DNA of 64,000 nt from Aporhodopirellula aestuarii. GTDB lineage: Bacteria > Planctomycetota > Planctomycetia > Pirellulales > Pirellulaceae. The notes beneath the pieces were generated by a model. It worked only from the letters and a program-made list of their open reading frames with translations, had not been told where the DNA came from and searched no databases. A program made the position numbers and the translations under genes. How positions within the stretch are numbered: the stretch's first letter is position 1; each line of letters begins with the position of its first letter. Location of the stretch: positions 426,236 to 490,235 of the forward strand of contig NZ_JAMQBK010000039.1 in NCBI RefSeq assembly GCF_023701485.1, read 5' to 3'. Of this stretch, positions 17,530 through 27,100 are shown in pieces.

Positions 17530-17774
17530 AAGATGAATACTCCAATCCAGAATGGTTCGTTGTCCCAAATACTGTCGGCCTTGCTGGCAACGCTTGCCGT
17601 AATCCACGACCCGCCGGCCCAATGAATCGGAAACACGAATCCATAAACGATTTTCTGATATGGGTTCATGTCTTCGTATTTTGCAAACACCAATATGCCG
17701 GTGATGAAGTAGGTCAGCAGGATGAACATCAGGAACTCCGTGATGAAAATGCTGTTGTCGATAATGAGCAACAA
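17499..17774 (-). CDS. Small multi-span membrane protein
   Basis: A 91-residue protein with about three hydrophobic segments: residues 7-30 (FITEFLMFILLTYFITGILV), around 42-60, and a C-terminal one (PFWIGVFILCLLLLAS). The start is uncertain, because the frame opens at a TTG and the first ATG (MFILLTYF) would cut into the first helix. It leads a three-gene set with the single-span protein and the ATPase. No family is recognised. A perfect 12-bp palindrome, AGCGCATGCGCT at 17808..17819, lies upstream and may be an operator. Confidence 0.6.
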   Translation of the reverse strand: MLLIIDNSIFITEFLMFILLTYFITGILVFAKYEDMNPYQKIVYGFVFPIHWAGGSWITASVASKADSIWDNEPFWIGVFILCLLLLASGS

Positions 17775-17842
17775 CCGTTGTCCATGAATTACACGCCTCT
17801 ACCCTTAAGCGCATGCGCTGCGCGAATCGCAAACGGCGCAAG

Positions 17843-17872
17843 AAAAAAGCCTCCCGAGTTAACGGGAGGCTT
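17843..17872 (-). terminator. Rho-independent terminator
   Basis: On the minus strand AAGCCTCCCG-ttaact-CGGGAGGCTT forms a perfect 10-bp stem running into TTTT. It follows the stop of the HTH-like gene at 17900. Confidence 0.9.
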
Positions 17873-17899
17873 GAGAGCGAGGCATCTGCATCAGTGATC

Positions 17900-18589
17900 C
17901 TACAGTTGGATGGTCATGTCACGTCGTAAGTCATAGATGAATTGCTGATGCTCAGCGGTACCGATCTCCATCGCAAGATCGCGATCGGAAACAAGAATCT
18001 GCACATCCATGAACGTCTTGGCGGTTCTACGACAGCGATAGCCGCCGAGATAGGTTGGACGTAACTCCCCGGTCTCCTCGCAAAGGTATGGAGCACAGAG
18101 AAGGTTCCAAGCATTCCCGATGAAACGGCTCCACGCACCGTGATCAGGAATATCGTCGACGGTGCGCTCGGAGTTTTGCAAGCTGACAGCAAATGCATCA
18201 GCTTCAGTGACCAAGTCCGCAGTTTGCGGCGACACTGTGAAACCGAAGGAATTGCGAATGCTCCATGCAGCGACGTCCGCAAGGACGTGAACTCGAAGTC
18301 GCTCTTCGTATCGCGCAAGCCGTCTGCAAACCGTTCCGGGATGCCCACCGAACACCTCGGACAGATCCCGCACCGACCATCCATCAAAACGAGACCGCTC
18401 CAACATCAGTGCCTCGGTTGGGTACTTCTTCGAATACGACCGTATGGCTCGAAGCTTAACGTCTCGAATGTTTGAGCCGTCGAAGTGCCAGTCGTCTTCT
18501 GACGTGGTCGCAACAATTGGCACGTCAGGCGGTACATAACCAGCACCACTGATCAGCGGTGATTGGGGGTCCGCGTAAATCGTTCTCAT
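17900..18589 (-). CDS. Hypothetical protein with helix-turn-helix-like region
   Basis: A 229-residue protein. Residues 60-95 (YPTEALMLERSRFDGWSVRD then LSEVFGGHPGTVCRRLARYE) look like a helix-turn-helix of the kind that scans for repeated DNA sites. The rest shows no recognised domain. The start is the ATG of MRTIYADPQS, preceded by AAGGAGA. It is monocistronic, bounded by a terminator downstream and an approximately 300-bp gap upstream, which suits a regulator of the element. Role not shown. Confidence 0.6.
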   Translation of the reverse strand: MRTIYADPQSPLISGAGYVPPDVPIVATTSEDDWHFDGSNIRDVKLRAIRSYSKKYPTEALMLERSRFDGWSVRDLSEVFGGHPGTVCRRLARYEERLRVHVLADVAAWSIRNSFGFTVSPQTADLVTEADAFAVSLQNSERTVDDIPDHGAWSRFIGNAWNLLCAPYLCEETGELRPTYLGGYRCRRTAKTFMDVQILVSDRDLAMEIGTAEHQQFIYDLRRDMTIQL

Positions 18590-18891
18590 CTCAGCGTCTC
18601 CTTTAGCGGTGACCAAAGTGCGTACCGCGAGCGCAAACCGAACACCGGTCTTATTGAATTCGCTGCGGGCCGCGCGGCGAGAGAGAACTGGCCAAAGGTA
18701 AACAAACCGACCGAGTACGGAGCATTCGATCGTGCAGGCCGCCGAAGAATTTGTTACCGTAGAGATGTTAGGTTTACGGAGCCGGTGGCAGGCACGGCGA
18801 AGCCCGGTCGGTCACCGGTTTCTCTTCGCTTCAATCTGTGCAATGTTACACAGATTATGAGGCTAGTCAACCCTGGCCGAATGTCAGCCGG
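18590..18891. other. Intergenic region
   Basis: About 300 bp between two minus-strand genes. I see no credible gene. It should contain the promoter of the HTH-like gene at 18589 and the 3' end of the upstream transcript. Confidence 0.45.
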
Positions 18892-20040
18892 TCATTTTTC
18901 CTGAATAGGCTGCACAGAAAGTGCCGGAAACCGAGTCTTCGTGTAAAGCCGCGGAGCGGGCCGTTCGCGTAATCCGTAGACCTGAAGCGAGCCAGATTTG
19001 GCCCCCGTTCCAGTAGACGTTGTCAGTGAAGCGGGACGTCCCCCAAAAAGCAACTCGCACCCGGCGCTGGCAACGACGTAGCGGATTTCCGAGACGACAC
19101 TGGAAGCTTGCTCGGGTGAGTACGTTTTTCCCTCAAGAGAAGCAAGCCAAGCGTTCAATTTGCGAATTATTGGTTCCTGAACTGCTCGAATATCTTTGAG
19201 GATCTCGCTGCCGGTCGGCGCGATTGCTTCGCGTGACACATCAGTGTCGGTGTCCTCCTGAGGCTCCATTGGCGGGATACGAAATCGACTACGAAACTCT
19301 TCGAGAGTTTCAGCTTTCGAAATGCTGCCAGTATCCGGTTTCTTCCTCAAGAAGATTGCAGACATTTCACGCGGTGGCTCTTCAGTTTGAGTAGCCTTAC
19401 CCACTTCAGGATCAAGTAGAAAGACTTCGCAAACGTCCCCCTCGCTGAGTTCAGCCAAGTCTCGTTCAGGAACAACCGCCGTTACCTTGCGATCTTCCGA
19501 TGGAATATTGAAGACCGCATGCTTAATTCGATCGCTGTAATCGGCACGTTCGAACACCGCGACTCGTCTAGATGCTTCATCTCTCCGTCTGTCCGCCACC
19601 GTGTACGCGATCACCTGGCCATCTTCGCGCCAGGCCACTGGAAATTCCAGCCGCAGTGGCTTCGACGCATGCAGCTTTGTCCGCGGAAGTTGTTTAATGA
19701 TCAGTTCGAGTTGCAGTTCGAGTTGGCACTTATCCCCAGCTCTGCGATTTTTTACTTGGTCGACAGGTTCCGACAGATCGATTTCAGATTGCAACTCTGG
19801 AACGAAGTACTGTGAACGACTTGTTGTGGAATCGATGGGGACGCTGCGGAGGAACGTTGCGGCGAACTTTCGACGTAAACCAGTCGGCTCATCAGCAACC
19901 TGGTTGCTTGTCCGTTCTTTATCCTGTGGGGTTTGTCGAGTCATGGCCGCTTTTGGTTGTGTTTTTCTTTTCTTCACCGCTTCATCCATCTTGCAAGCAA
20001 GGCAATAAGGCATTCTACACAAGTTTTGACTTAAACGCAT
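18892..20040 (-). CDS. Hypothetical protein
   Basis: A 382-residue soluble protein with a charged N-terminus (Lys/Arg/Gln-rich, about residues 18-50) and no membrane segment. An inner region (LRLEFPVAWREDGQVIAYTV and FLLDPEVGK) looks like beta strands. No family is recognised. The N-terminus has CRMPYCLACKM, so a later start at MDEAVKKRK (19989) is possible. It follows the resolvase gene by 16 bp and may share its transcript. Confidence 0.6.
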   Translation of the reverse strand: MRLSQNLCRMPYCLACKMDEAVKKRKTQPKAAMTRQTPQDKERTSNQVADEPTGLRRKFAATFLRSVPIDSTTSRSQYFVPELQSEIDLSEPVDQVKNRRAGDKCQLELQLELIIKQLPRTKLHASKPLRLEFPVAWREDGQVIAYTVADRRRDEASRRVAVFERADYSDRIKHAVFNIPSEDRKVTAVVPERDLAELSEGDVCEVFLLDPEVGKATQTEEPPREMSAIFLRKKPDTGSISKAETLEEFRSRFRIPPMEPQEDTDTDVSREAIAPTGSEILKDIRAVQEPIIRKLNAWLASLEGKTYSPEQASSVVSEIRYVVASAGCELLFGGRPASLTTSTGTGAKSGSLQVYGLRERPAPRLYTKTRFPALSVQPIQEK

Positions 20041-20056
20041 TGCAGCTAAAGTGGCT

Positions 20057-20659
20057 TTACGGTGAGGATTTTGTCTTCAGCCATCGATACAGTGTCGAGC
20101 GTGAACATCGTAGCGTCGAGCAGATTTCGTCGATGGACAGTGTTTGAACGCGGTGGAGCGACCTTGCGGTTGCGATGCGTGGATCACTCGGGTCGAGTTT
20201 CGGTCGGCCGCCGAGTCGGCCTCGGGCACGAGCGGCCATCAATCCGGCTTTGGTGCGTTCAGCGATCAGGCGGCGTTCAAAGTGGGCGAGTGCAGAGAAC
20301 ACATGGAAGATCAGTTCGCCGCTGGCCGACGTTGTGTCAATGGCTCCGTCGCAAATCGACCGGAAGCCAACGCCACGCTGCTGGAGGTCATCAATCAGGG
20401 TGACCAGATGTCGGATTGAGCGGCCAAGTCGATCCAGCCGCCAAACAAGAAGCGCATCGCCCGGCTGGAGTTCTGACAAACACGAATCCAGTCCTTTGCG
20501 ACTTTCTTTCGCCCCTGAAGCCTTGTCGGTGAAGATTAGTTCCCTCGGAACACCGTTTTGTTTCAACGCGTCAAGCTGGAGTCGCAGATCCTGCTCAGAA
20601 GTTGACACACGAGCGTATCCGATGGTCCGACCGCTGATGTTCCCGTTTTCGTTCGTCAT
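20057..20659 (-). CDS. Small serine resolvase/invertase
   Basis: A 200-residue serine recombinase of the Tn3 resolvase/Hin type. GYARVSTSEQDLRLQLDAL holds the nucleophile Ser, WRLDRLGRSIRHLVTLI and LAHFERRLIAERTKAGL are the conserved arginine and helix motifs, and a C-terminal HTH_7 (DEICSTLRCSRSTLYRWLK) recognises DNA. It normally resolves cointegrates or inverts segments. The start is the ATG of MTNENGNISG, where homology begins. With the large serine integrase at the tRNA, the island has two serine recombinases, suggesting it is composite. No transposase gene lies next to it. Confidence 0.93.
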   Translation of the reverse strand: MTNENGNISGRTIGYARVSTSEQDLRLQLDALKQNGVPRELIFTDKASGAKESRKGLDSCLSELQPGDALLVWRLDRLGRSIRHLVTLIDDLQQRGVGFRSICDGAIDTTSASGELIFHVFSALAHFERRLIAERTKAGLMAARARGRLGGRPKLDPSDPRIATARSLHRVQTLSIDEICSTLRCSRSTLYRWLKTKSSP

Positions 20660-20901
20660 GGACGAGTTTACGGTACGCTGATTTACGACACCAGAAAACA
20701 AGACTCGTTTGACGGGAAAGGGGACTGTGTTCCGGTCGCGGCTGTCGTGTCTCGAAAAACGACCGTTAAACGGGACCGAAAATTCGCATCCCATGCAAGC
20801 ATGGTGACTCGCCGCACTTCGACCATTGAGTCAGTCAACGGCACAGAGCGGTATCCAAGTCACTGACTAAATATCCGTCACCTTGAAGCAGCGGATTCCA
20901 A

Positions 20902-21378
20902 TCAATTCAATCGCCAGATCGCATAATTCAACACACTGGCAAAGCTCACCCAGACCAAATATGGAACCATCAACCAGCCGGCGAGTTTGCTGCTCCTGAA
21001 AAATGCGACTGTCGTTGCCACGATCGCGGACCACAATACGACAATCTCAGCGAACGCCCATCCCGATTGATGCTGGCTGAAGAAGATCCACGACCAAGCG
21101 ACGTTCAGAATTAGCTGCACGCCGAACAACATCAGCGGGATCTTCGCTGGCTTGAATCCGGCCGGTTTCCACACCAGCCACGCGGCGACCGCCATCATGA
21201 TGTACAGCGTCGTCCATACCGGGCCAAACACGTAGCCTGGAGGATTCCACGAGGGCTTCTCGATGGTCTTGTACCAATTTCCAATTTCGGGAGTCGTTGC
21301 GATCGCGCCAAGGCCGCCCGCGCCGAGGCAGATGGCGATAAAAACGGCCAATCCAAACCAGCGATAGCGATTCGTCAC
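20902..21378 (-). CDS. tspO: TspO/MBR family membrane protein
   Basis: A 158-residue membrane protein with five helices and the Trp-rich TspO signature: [20 protein letters not shown], then [16 protein letters not shown] and [20 protein letters not shown]. TspO binds porphyrins and related ligands and modulates tetrapyrrole and stress responses. The GTG start directly abuts the stop of the SNF2 helicase gene, so it is probably made by coupled translation at the end of the long defence-gene chain. That position is unexpected for a housekeeping TspO. It could be passenger cargo or a membrane effector; the sequence does not decide. Downstream there is a 240-bp gap. Confidence 0.93.
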   Translation of the reverse strand: MTNRYRWFGLAVFIAICLGAGGLGAIATTPEIGNWYKTIEKPSWNPPGYVFGPVWTTLYIMMAVAAWLVWKPAGFKPAKIPLMLFGVQLILNVAWSWIFFSQHQSGWAFAEIVVLWSAIVATTVAFFRSSKLAGWLMVPYLVWVSFASVLNYAIWRLN

Positions 21379-24114
21379 CTATTGCTCCTGTAAGTTTTCT
21401 TTTTCATCGCCGTCAGCCGGCCAGAGTACACCGAGGAAATGAACTTCTGGTACTTGAAATGGAAGATCGAAGTCGACCATCCGTTTTTCGATTTCATCCG
21501 TCCCTCTTCGAACCATATCGTCCAGTTCGTTAGCTGTCTTTGGCTTGGGCATTGCTTCATCACGCCGAAGCGTTCTTTTGTCAAGCAGCTTGTTCAGCAA
21601 TAGCAACGTCTCCCAGTCACGGTGGATCTTGAACCCACCACTCTCGAATTCTACGGCTGCAACGAAAGCCCGTACGTTTGATGTTTGCGAGGTGACTTTG
21701 TCGATGACGCGGTACACCAGAAGTGGATTAGGAAGCGTATTTCCCGGCAGCGCCGCTACGCTTGATGTATTTGCCCTCGCTTGCCGCACGGCCTGGTCCA
21801 AGATCGCATGTCCTACGCCCAGAATTCTCTCACTCGGAATCGATTTGTCGGCCGTCCGCTCGAAAATGACGTTCTTGTAGTTGGTTCTGATTGCAGGTGA
21901 ATTCAGCCAGCGTTCTGGGGTTTTAAACGACACGCCTTCATCGGATTCCTCGTAATTGCGGTTGTTGAGTTTGACCATTGCAAGAAAAAACTGACGCAGG
22001 GCAGGTAGGTCAAGTTTGGGGATCTTGTCAGACATTGCCTGGAAATCGAAATGGGAACAGTGTCCGATGAGATCTCTGACTGTGTCAATCACATCCTCTC
22101 CGCCAAACTTAGCAGTCTTCTCGTCAAACCACTTGGAGAGCGAACCAGGAGGCACATCGTTTGCCTCTGTAAAGACCTCGCGAAACATTGAGGGCGACGA
22201 CATTCCCAGGACGAGCTCTAATAGGTCTTCGGGTTCGTCCATGACGTTACCCAATGATTGCATGATGTTGTCAATCTTCTCGTTTAGCTTGTCCCAGATG
22301 CGAGACTCGACCGTGCTCGGGTTGCGCAGAGTCATCACTTCAACCTGCTTTTTCTGTCCGTAGCGATTCAGTCTTCCAACTCGCTGGTGAAGGCGCATTG
22401 GATTCCATGGCAGATCGACGTGAATCAACGTGTTTGAGTTGTTTTGGAGATCAATGCCTTCGCCGGCCGCTTCCGTCGAAACCAAGAACTGAACCTGGCC
22501 CGAGTTGAACTTTGCAGCCGCCGTGTCGCGAGTCTCTGTAATGGACCTCGTGCTACCGTCCGAATGTACGACGCCGTCGGCTCTGGCATCGCCGTTGATA
22601 AATCCGACGCACTTATCGCCATACTTCTTCATCAATGCCGACATCAGCAGCGATTGCGTAGCTTTGTATTCAGTAAAAAACAAAACGGCACGACCGGGAT
22701 AGCATTCATCCAGCACCGACAGAATCTTCTCGATCTTGGTTTCTGTCTGAACAGCGTCAGCGGCTTCGATGAGCTCCGCTATCCTTGGTTCTTCATCCTC
22801 CATCAAACTCAACGCCAAGGTTTTTTCAGCAAGTTGTTCGTCAAGGCGATTCAATTCATCCAAATCGTTTGTGCTTTCAAGTTCGTCATACGAGCGCAGC
22901 GTCTCTTTCTGTTCTTGTAGCTTGGCAAGTTCTTTTCGAGTGGAATGAATGCGACCATGTCGATTCTTAAGTGCTCGCCGGATCGCTGCCACCGAACTAG
23001 ATGCGAGCTTTTGCATAGCGATTAGTACGAGTATTGCAGTACGTTGGTCATTGGAGCTGAGAGTTGACGCGTATGCTTTGCCGGTTGCAATGAACTCGGT
23101 CAACATGTCATAGAATCGATCCTCATCAGTAGAATACGTGTACGTGTCGGATGTGACCTTTGGCGGATAGAACAGACGGTTACCCTTTAGGTCTGTAACA
23201 TTCTGTTTGTTGTTGCGAATCACGACTTGTCGCAGAAATGGCAGTTGTTCGTGCAACGGCTGTTTCGGGTCAAACAAGTCGGGACGAAGCAATTTTAACA
23301 GCGAAAGGAACCCATAATTCTTGCCGCGGTGGGGCGTACCCGTAAAGAACACCATGGACTCTACGTGGTTGGCTTGGACGAGTTTTTCAACAAACCGATA
23401 GCCCAGTGTTGGTCCACCTTGTTCATCGGCGTTTAAGTGATGCGCTTCGTCTACGAGGATTAAGTCCCACGGTGGTGACTCAAGCATGCGGTCGTGTCGG
23501 TTATTACTGTCTTTGCGCAGCGTCTGCATCGACGCAACAACCTGCGGATGGGTGTGCCAAAAGTCGGATTTCTCGGTATCCGCTTCGGAAACATAGAGTG
23601 CGACACGAATGTCGAACATATCCCGCAGGCGAGCCTGCCACTGGTCCACCAGCGATGCCGGGCAAATGATCAACAGGCGATTCACGTTTTCGCGGGAAAG
23701 TAGCGGCCACAGGATCAACCCAGCTTCAATTGTTTTGCCAAGTCCCACGTCATCGGCGACGAGCCATCGGGCGGGCCATGCTTCGAGGACACGACGGCAC
23801 ACCCATAGCTGGTGCGGCAACAGTGCGATGCGAGACTTCGACAATACTCCCCAAGTATCGTTGACTGACTGGATCGCCTCGGCCTGGAATCGTGTTACGA
23901 CTTCAAGAGGGATATCCCACGTTTCTTTTCGTAACGACTTCTGTGGGCTATCGACCTGGACCAGTTCGTCAATCTTGCATTGCTCAATACCGTGCTCGAA
24001 TTTGACGACGGCAGTCTGGTCATCGACGACGAGAACATGCCCGATACCAAACTTATTGCTGCGAACGTGATCGCTCTTTTCAAACATTCCGCTGAATCCT
24101 GTCTCTTTGACCAT
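21379..24114 (-). CDS. RapA/HepA-like SNF2 helicase, partner of the sacsin-like protein
   Basis: A 911-residue SF2 ATPase of the SNF2/HepA type. An N-terminal SH3-like segment (FGIGHVLVVDDQTAVVKFEHG) precedes Walker A (ADDVGLGKTIEAGL, about 118-131) and the DEAH box (LILVDEAHHLN, about 225). A helical insertion runs from about 370 to 450. The helicase C domain has STEAAGEGIDLQNNSN (about 548) and HQRVGRLNRYGQ. The ~280-residue C-terminus is unassigned. Its ATG abuts the stop of the giant sacsin-like gene, and its stop abuts tspO, so the three are likely made together. I infer that it moves along or remodels nucleic acid for the sacsin-like partner. A restriction-type SNF2 in an unknown defence system is the alternative. 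Confidence 0.85.
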   Translation of the reverse strand: MVKETGFSGMFEKSDHVRSNKFGIGHVLVVDDQTAVVKFEHGIEQCKIDELVQVDSPQKSLRKETWDIPLEVVTRFQAEAIQSVNDTWGVLSKSRIALLPHQLWVCRRVLEAWPARWLVADDVGLGKTIEAGLILWPLLSRENVNRLLIICPASLVDQWQARLRDMFDIRVALYVSEADTEKSDFWHTHPQVVASMQTLRKDSNNRHDRMLESPPWDLILVDEAHHLNADEQGGPTLGYRFVEKLVQANHVESMVFFTGTPHRGKNYGFLSLLKLLRPDLFDPKQPLHEQLPFLRQVVIRNNKQNVTDLKGNRLFYPPKVTSDTYTYSTDEDRFYDMLTEFIATGKAYASTLSSNDQRTAILVLIAMQKLASSSVAAIRRALKNRHGRIHSTRKELAKLQEQKETLRSYDELESTNDLDELNRLDEQLAEKTLALSLMEDEEPRIAELIEAADAVQTETKIEKILSVLDECYPGRAVLFFTEYKATQSLLMSALMKKYGDKCVGFINGDARADGVVHSDGSTRSITETRDTAAAKFNSGQVQFLVSTEAAGEGIDLQNNSNTLIHVDLPWNPMRLHQRVGRLNRYGQKKQVEVMTLRNPSTVESRIWDKLNEKIDNIMQSLGNVMDEPEDLLELVLGMSSPSMFREVFTEANDVPPGSLSKWFDEKTAKFGGEDVIDTVRDLIGHCSHFDFQAMSDKIPKLDLPALRQFFLAMVKLNNRNYEESDEGVSFKTPERWLNSPAIRTNYKNVIFERTADKSIPSERILGVGHAILDQAVRQARANTSSVAALPGNTLPNPLLVYRVIDKVTSQTSNVRAFVAAVEFESGGFKIHRDWETLLLLNKLLDKRTLRRDEAMPKPKTANELDDMVRRGTDEIEKRMVDFDLPFQVPEVHFLGVLWPADGDEKENLQEQ

Positions 24115-27100
24115 CTAAAAGATCGGTTCTTCCCGGTCAGTTTCATCTTCGCCACCATCATCGACAACATCTTGATGGAAAAACATTTGCCTGAGGTCCA
24201 CATCTTCAGCGATGAATTGGAACGGGATGTCGAAGTCATTCATGAAAGTCGCCTGTTCCGCTCCCAGGTGTTCTTCAACAAAGCAATACAGGTGTCTCGC
24301 CATATCCCATCGTTGTACTTGGAGGTCCAGTCCTTCGCATCCAAGTTGTTGGAAGATGTCTCGCACGCGCTTCACGGGAACGTATCCGTGCCGAATCGCG
24401 TGTGGGTTGCTGAGGACGTTGAGACGAATCAACTCGCGAACAACGAAACACGACCCGAGACCGAGCACTCGTGAGAGAGGAGGTACGCTTACGCCACCGC
24501 CTTGAAAAAGGCTACTGGATCGAGAATGAAGCACTTCTACGAGTTGGAATGGCCTGTCAATTCTGCCAATCGCGAGGAACAACTCGGCGTATCCATCCAG
24601 GTATTTCGACATCTGAAAGATTCCGACGAACTGGCGCATCCAGTGAAAATATTCCGCCTCGTCAATTTGACGTTCCAAATAATCGCTCACGAACTGCATC
24701 CATCGTTCGCTCTCCGGCTCAGATGCCGCAAACATGTCGAGCCAGCCTTCGCTCCCACACTTAGCGATGAACTTTCGATGCTGCTCTGGCTGCGCGCGCC
24801 CGATCGTGTGCATGAGCGCGAGTAGGAAGACTGTTATCCATTCGACGCGACGGTTATTTTCGTTGTCTGATTCTAAGTTCGTCGGAGTCCCGAAGGGATA
24901 TGTGCGACGCGCGTATTCTTCCAGGAACGACCGTCCATCGAATTTGTCTTGTGGGAGAGTTCGGCTTTCGGACCACCACTCGTGAATATCGTTCAATGTT
25001 GCTTCAGGATCGACTTCATGGTCGTCTTCTTCCCGGTTTGAATGCTCATCCCAATTGAAGTTCTGCCGTTGATCGGCTGGCAATAAGAAAAAGAGACGAT
25101 CTTTCGTATCATCGTCCAGAGATGCAAATGCTTCGCTATGCACCGGATTCGCAAACCAAGTGCCTTTACAGCCGCGACGCTTAAGTTCACCAAACAGTGG
25201 TTGGGCCAATTGCCCTCGGGCTAGATACTCCAAAGCTGCTCGCTGATGGTCAAAGTCCATTGCTTCGACAACCCACTCGGCCATAAGCCGTGCATCTGCT
25301 TTTAGCGTGTCACGGCAAACGTCGAAGAAGGCCATCGCATCGCCTATGTACTCGTCACTCAGCACACGCGCCGCTGGCGCAAATCGTGCGCGGAATCGTT
25401 CATCATCGCGGCGGTCGTCTCGTTCCAAATCGGTCTCGTGTCCGATAAGCAGTACCTTCGCTGGGTGATATTGGTTGTCTTGTCCCTTAAACTCGACTTG
25501 CTCAAGTAACTCGCGTGTTGCTCGATATTCCAAATCCGCCATCAACTCCAAAGACTTCTTCGTGATGGTTGCTCCAAGTTTCAGCGCGACGTCCGAGGGC
25601 GCGAAACATCCATAGTGAAATTCCCAGGCCAGAACTGAGGGGACATTCAGAATCTTGATATGCGCCGCGGAGAAATTGGACACGGATGCAATTTGCTTCA
25701 GCGACTCAAACACGTGTGAATTAGAGACGACCGTGCCGGCGGGCGCATGTTGCTCAAACGCTTCCCACTTCGAGACAGCAGCGAACACGTCCGGGTCGTC
25801 GGCCAAGATGCCGTCCAGCGCGTACTTGATCTGCGACGTCGAAATCAGCGTTTGATAGTTGCCACGGAGCCTAGTTGGGACTGCTTGGCACTCTCGGTAC
25901 AGCTTGGCCGCGCCGCGATCGTGATCTGCCCAAAAGACCTCCCGAATCAACGAGTCTGCCGGAGATTCCTGTTTCGCCCGATGAGCGATGCCAGTTCCAA
26001 TCAAGCTGAATAGAGAATCCCAAAAATCATACCTCGATGCGTCACTTGCAAGCCCTAAGTCGGCGCGAAGCCGCTCCCATCCATCGTTCGATGTTGTGGC
26101 CTCGAAAACCTGGCAGAGTTGATCGCCAAGGGCTGACCCCAGGCTGGCTGCAGTCTGCCTGTTCTGAGCAAACTCACGAGCGAGCTGTGCTCGGCCGACA
26201 TCCAAAGCGAATGGTCCATTCAACAGAAAACCAAGCTCCATGGTTTCTCGTGTTGGGGCGGTTACCCAAATCGTCGGAATGTCGTCCTCGAATTCATCGA
26301 ATTCGCGAGGGCCTAACGCCAGAAGAAGCGATCCAAAGTCCGATTCCAGCTGTAGTGTTCGCAACGGCTGCGGAATGATTCCATCCGATCCGAGCAACGG
26401 CGATAGGGTTCCGGTATAGCAACGATTCGCTGCCGTGACCTTCTTAGGTAGCCACTCGGTTTCACTTTGCCCTGCATTCACAATGCAGCGTTTGATCTGT
26501 CGAGCAAACACGACTGCAATGTGGGCAAGTCTCTTGAAGTCATGGAGTACCTGATCGGCTGTCGTCGACGTAAGCTGTAGTTGCACGACAGTTGATTGGG
26601 TGTTCCCGTCGAGAAGATCGTTGCGGCAACTATCCAACGAAAGTCGTTCGTCTCCGATCAGTCGTCGAGGATACATGGCGCCGGTCACCTCAAATGCCAA
26701 CCTTCCGCTCAGCAGTTGGGGACGATCGCAAATGAGGTACGAGCTCTTGAAGCCGAGCCCAAATTTCCCCGTCACTGCACGGGAGGTGTCGCTTTCACCA
26801 TGGCCCTTGTTCGACAGCGAAAGTACAAGCATCTTCCAGAGATCATTGTCAAAGCCCATCGTTGCATCACGCTGTTCCAGCGGATACTGGTTAATTCGAC
26901 GGCCAAAGTGCGCGAGTGTGATGCAAGTTTCGTCGGTTACGACATGAAATGTTTGAGAGTCCGCAGTTTCATCATCCGAAAGGCTCCAGTTTTGAACGAG
27001 TTCGATAGCGGCATCATCAGCGTTTTGAAAGATTTCAAACGGGACAGCGGCTTCCGTGTACTGGTAGTATTCTGCAACACGCTGTTTGATGGCTTCCAGA